This document shows positions 63,860 to 64,000 of a stretch of DNA of 64,000 nt, piece by piece; positions within the stretch are counted from its first letter, which is position 1, and each line of letters opens with the position of its first letter. Made by a program: the position numbers and the translations under genes. Origin of the DNA: Niabella beijingensis. Lineage in GTDB: Bacteria; Bacteroidota; Bacteroidia; Chitinophagales; Chitinophagaceae. The DNA is taken from NCBI RefSeq assembly GCF_020034665.1, contig NZ_JAIQDI010000001.1, positions 1,240,001 to 1,304,000 on the forward strand. Direction: 5' to 3'. The notes beneath the pieces are model-generated. The model was given only the letters and a program-made list of their open reading frames with translations, was not told the origin of the DNA and made no database searches.

Positions 63860-64000
63860 TGCTTATTTTTTAAAAGAATACCGGCTAAATTAGCAGCTTT
63901 CCGCTAAAACAAAGAAATTAACTCTTCAAACGTTTTCGTAAATCCGGTTTTGATAAATACCCTATATTCGTTTTCATTACCACTCTTTACAATTATTGCC

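Noticed and set aside
63963..63970. Promoter for a gene beyond the right edge
   Set aside because: Only the -7-like TATATTCG is visible; no -33 box at the right spacing and no coding start in the window, so not listed as a feature.

Overview
The window looks like a chromosomal segment of a Bacteroidota bacterium, most likely family Chitinophagaceae (a Niabella-like genus is my guess from protein style, not something I can test here). The evidence is SusC/SusD pairs with DUF5007, DUF5008, DUF4983 and fasciclin partners, a hybrid two-component regulator, -7 promoter boxes of the TAnnTTTG type, almost no Shine-Dalgarno sequences, and a class II ketol-acid reductoisomerase in a large ilv cluster. 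I see no rRNA, tRNA, CRISPR, transposase, integrase or phage gene.

Layout. 1-5.1 kb: the 3' end of an AsmA-like gene, a TPR protein, a small secreted protein and a helical-repeat protein. 5.3-20 kb: a branched-chain amino acid (BCAA) block on the + strand: leuA, a tandem-ATPase ABC protein, a catalytically dead isopropylmalate-dehydrogenase-like protein, a leader-peptide attenuator, ilvD, ilvB, three small enzymes, ilvN, two more small enzymes, ilvC, a second tandem-ATPase ABC protein, and ilvA. leuB, leuC and leuD are absent. 20-28.7 kb: housekeeping and transport genes (lipoprotein, DUF3592, DinB, WYL regulator, bestrophin, NhaA, LysR, MFS, DUF1345). 28.7-58.7 kb: a polysaccharide/glycoprotein utilization locus. 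GH20, GH29 and GH2 enzymes and two consecutive SusC-SusD-fasciclin cassettes lie on the - strand, the second cassette carrying an M60 metallopeptidase and two LamG/phosphatase-fold proteins. All are read away from a divergent hybrid two-component regulator. 58.7-64 kb: an AtpZ-like pair, a SprT-like protein, a Kef-type antiporter and a double DUF1080 hydrolase.

How it works together. The BCAA block would make isoleucine and valine from threonine/pyruvate and start the leucine branch. The ilv part is predicted to be controlled by ribosome-mediated attenuation: a 33-residue leader peptide rich in Ile/Val/Leu codons, an antiterminator overlapping its Gly codons, and a strong terminator just before ilvD. 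The utilization locus fits O-glycoprotein (mucin-like) or similar fucosylated, GlcNAc/GalNAc- and galactose-containing glycans: M60 cleaves the protein, SusC/D import, and the periplasmic exo-glycosidases trim.

Most noteworthy: the isopropylmalate-dehydrogenase pseudoenzyme; two paralogous ModF-like ABC proteins with decayed first ATPase sites at either end of the ilv genes; the ilv attenuator; degenerate 7-bp repeat arrays placed directly before start codons in the ilv cluster; a three-copy ~246-bp non-coding tandem repeat between glycosidase genes; a perfect Shine-Dalgarno in front of a helical-repeat gene; an overlapped 43-residue membrane protein ORF at the end of the SusCD operon; and two phosphatase-fold proteins that have lost their metal ligands.
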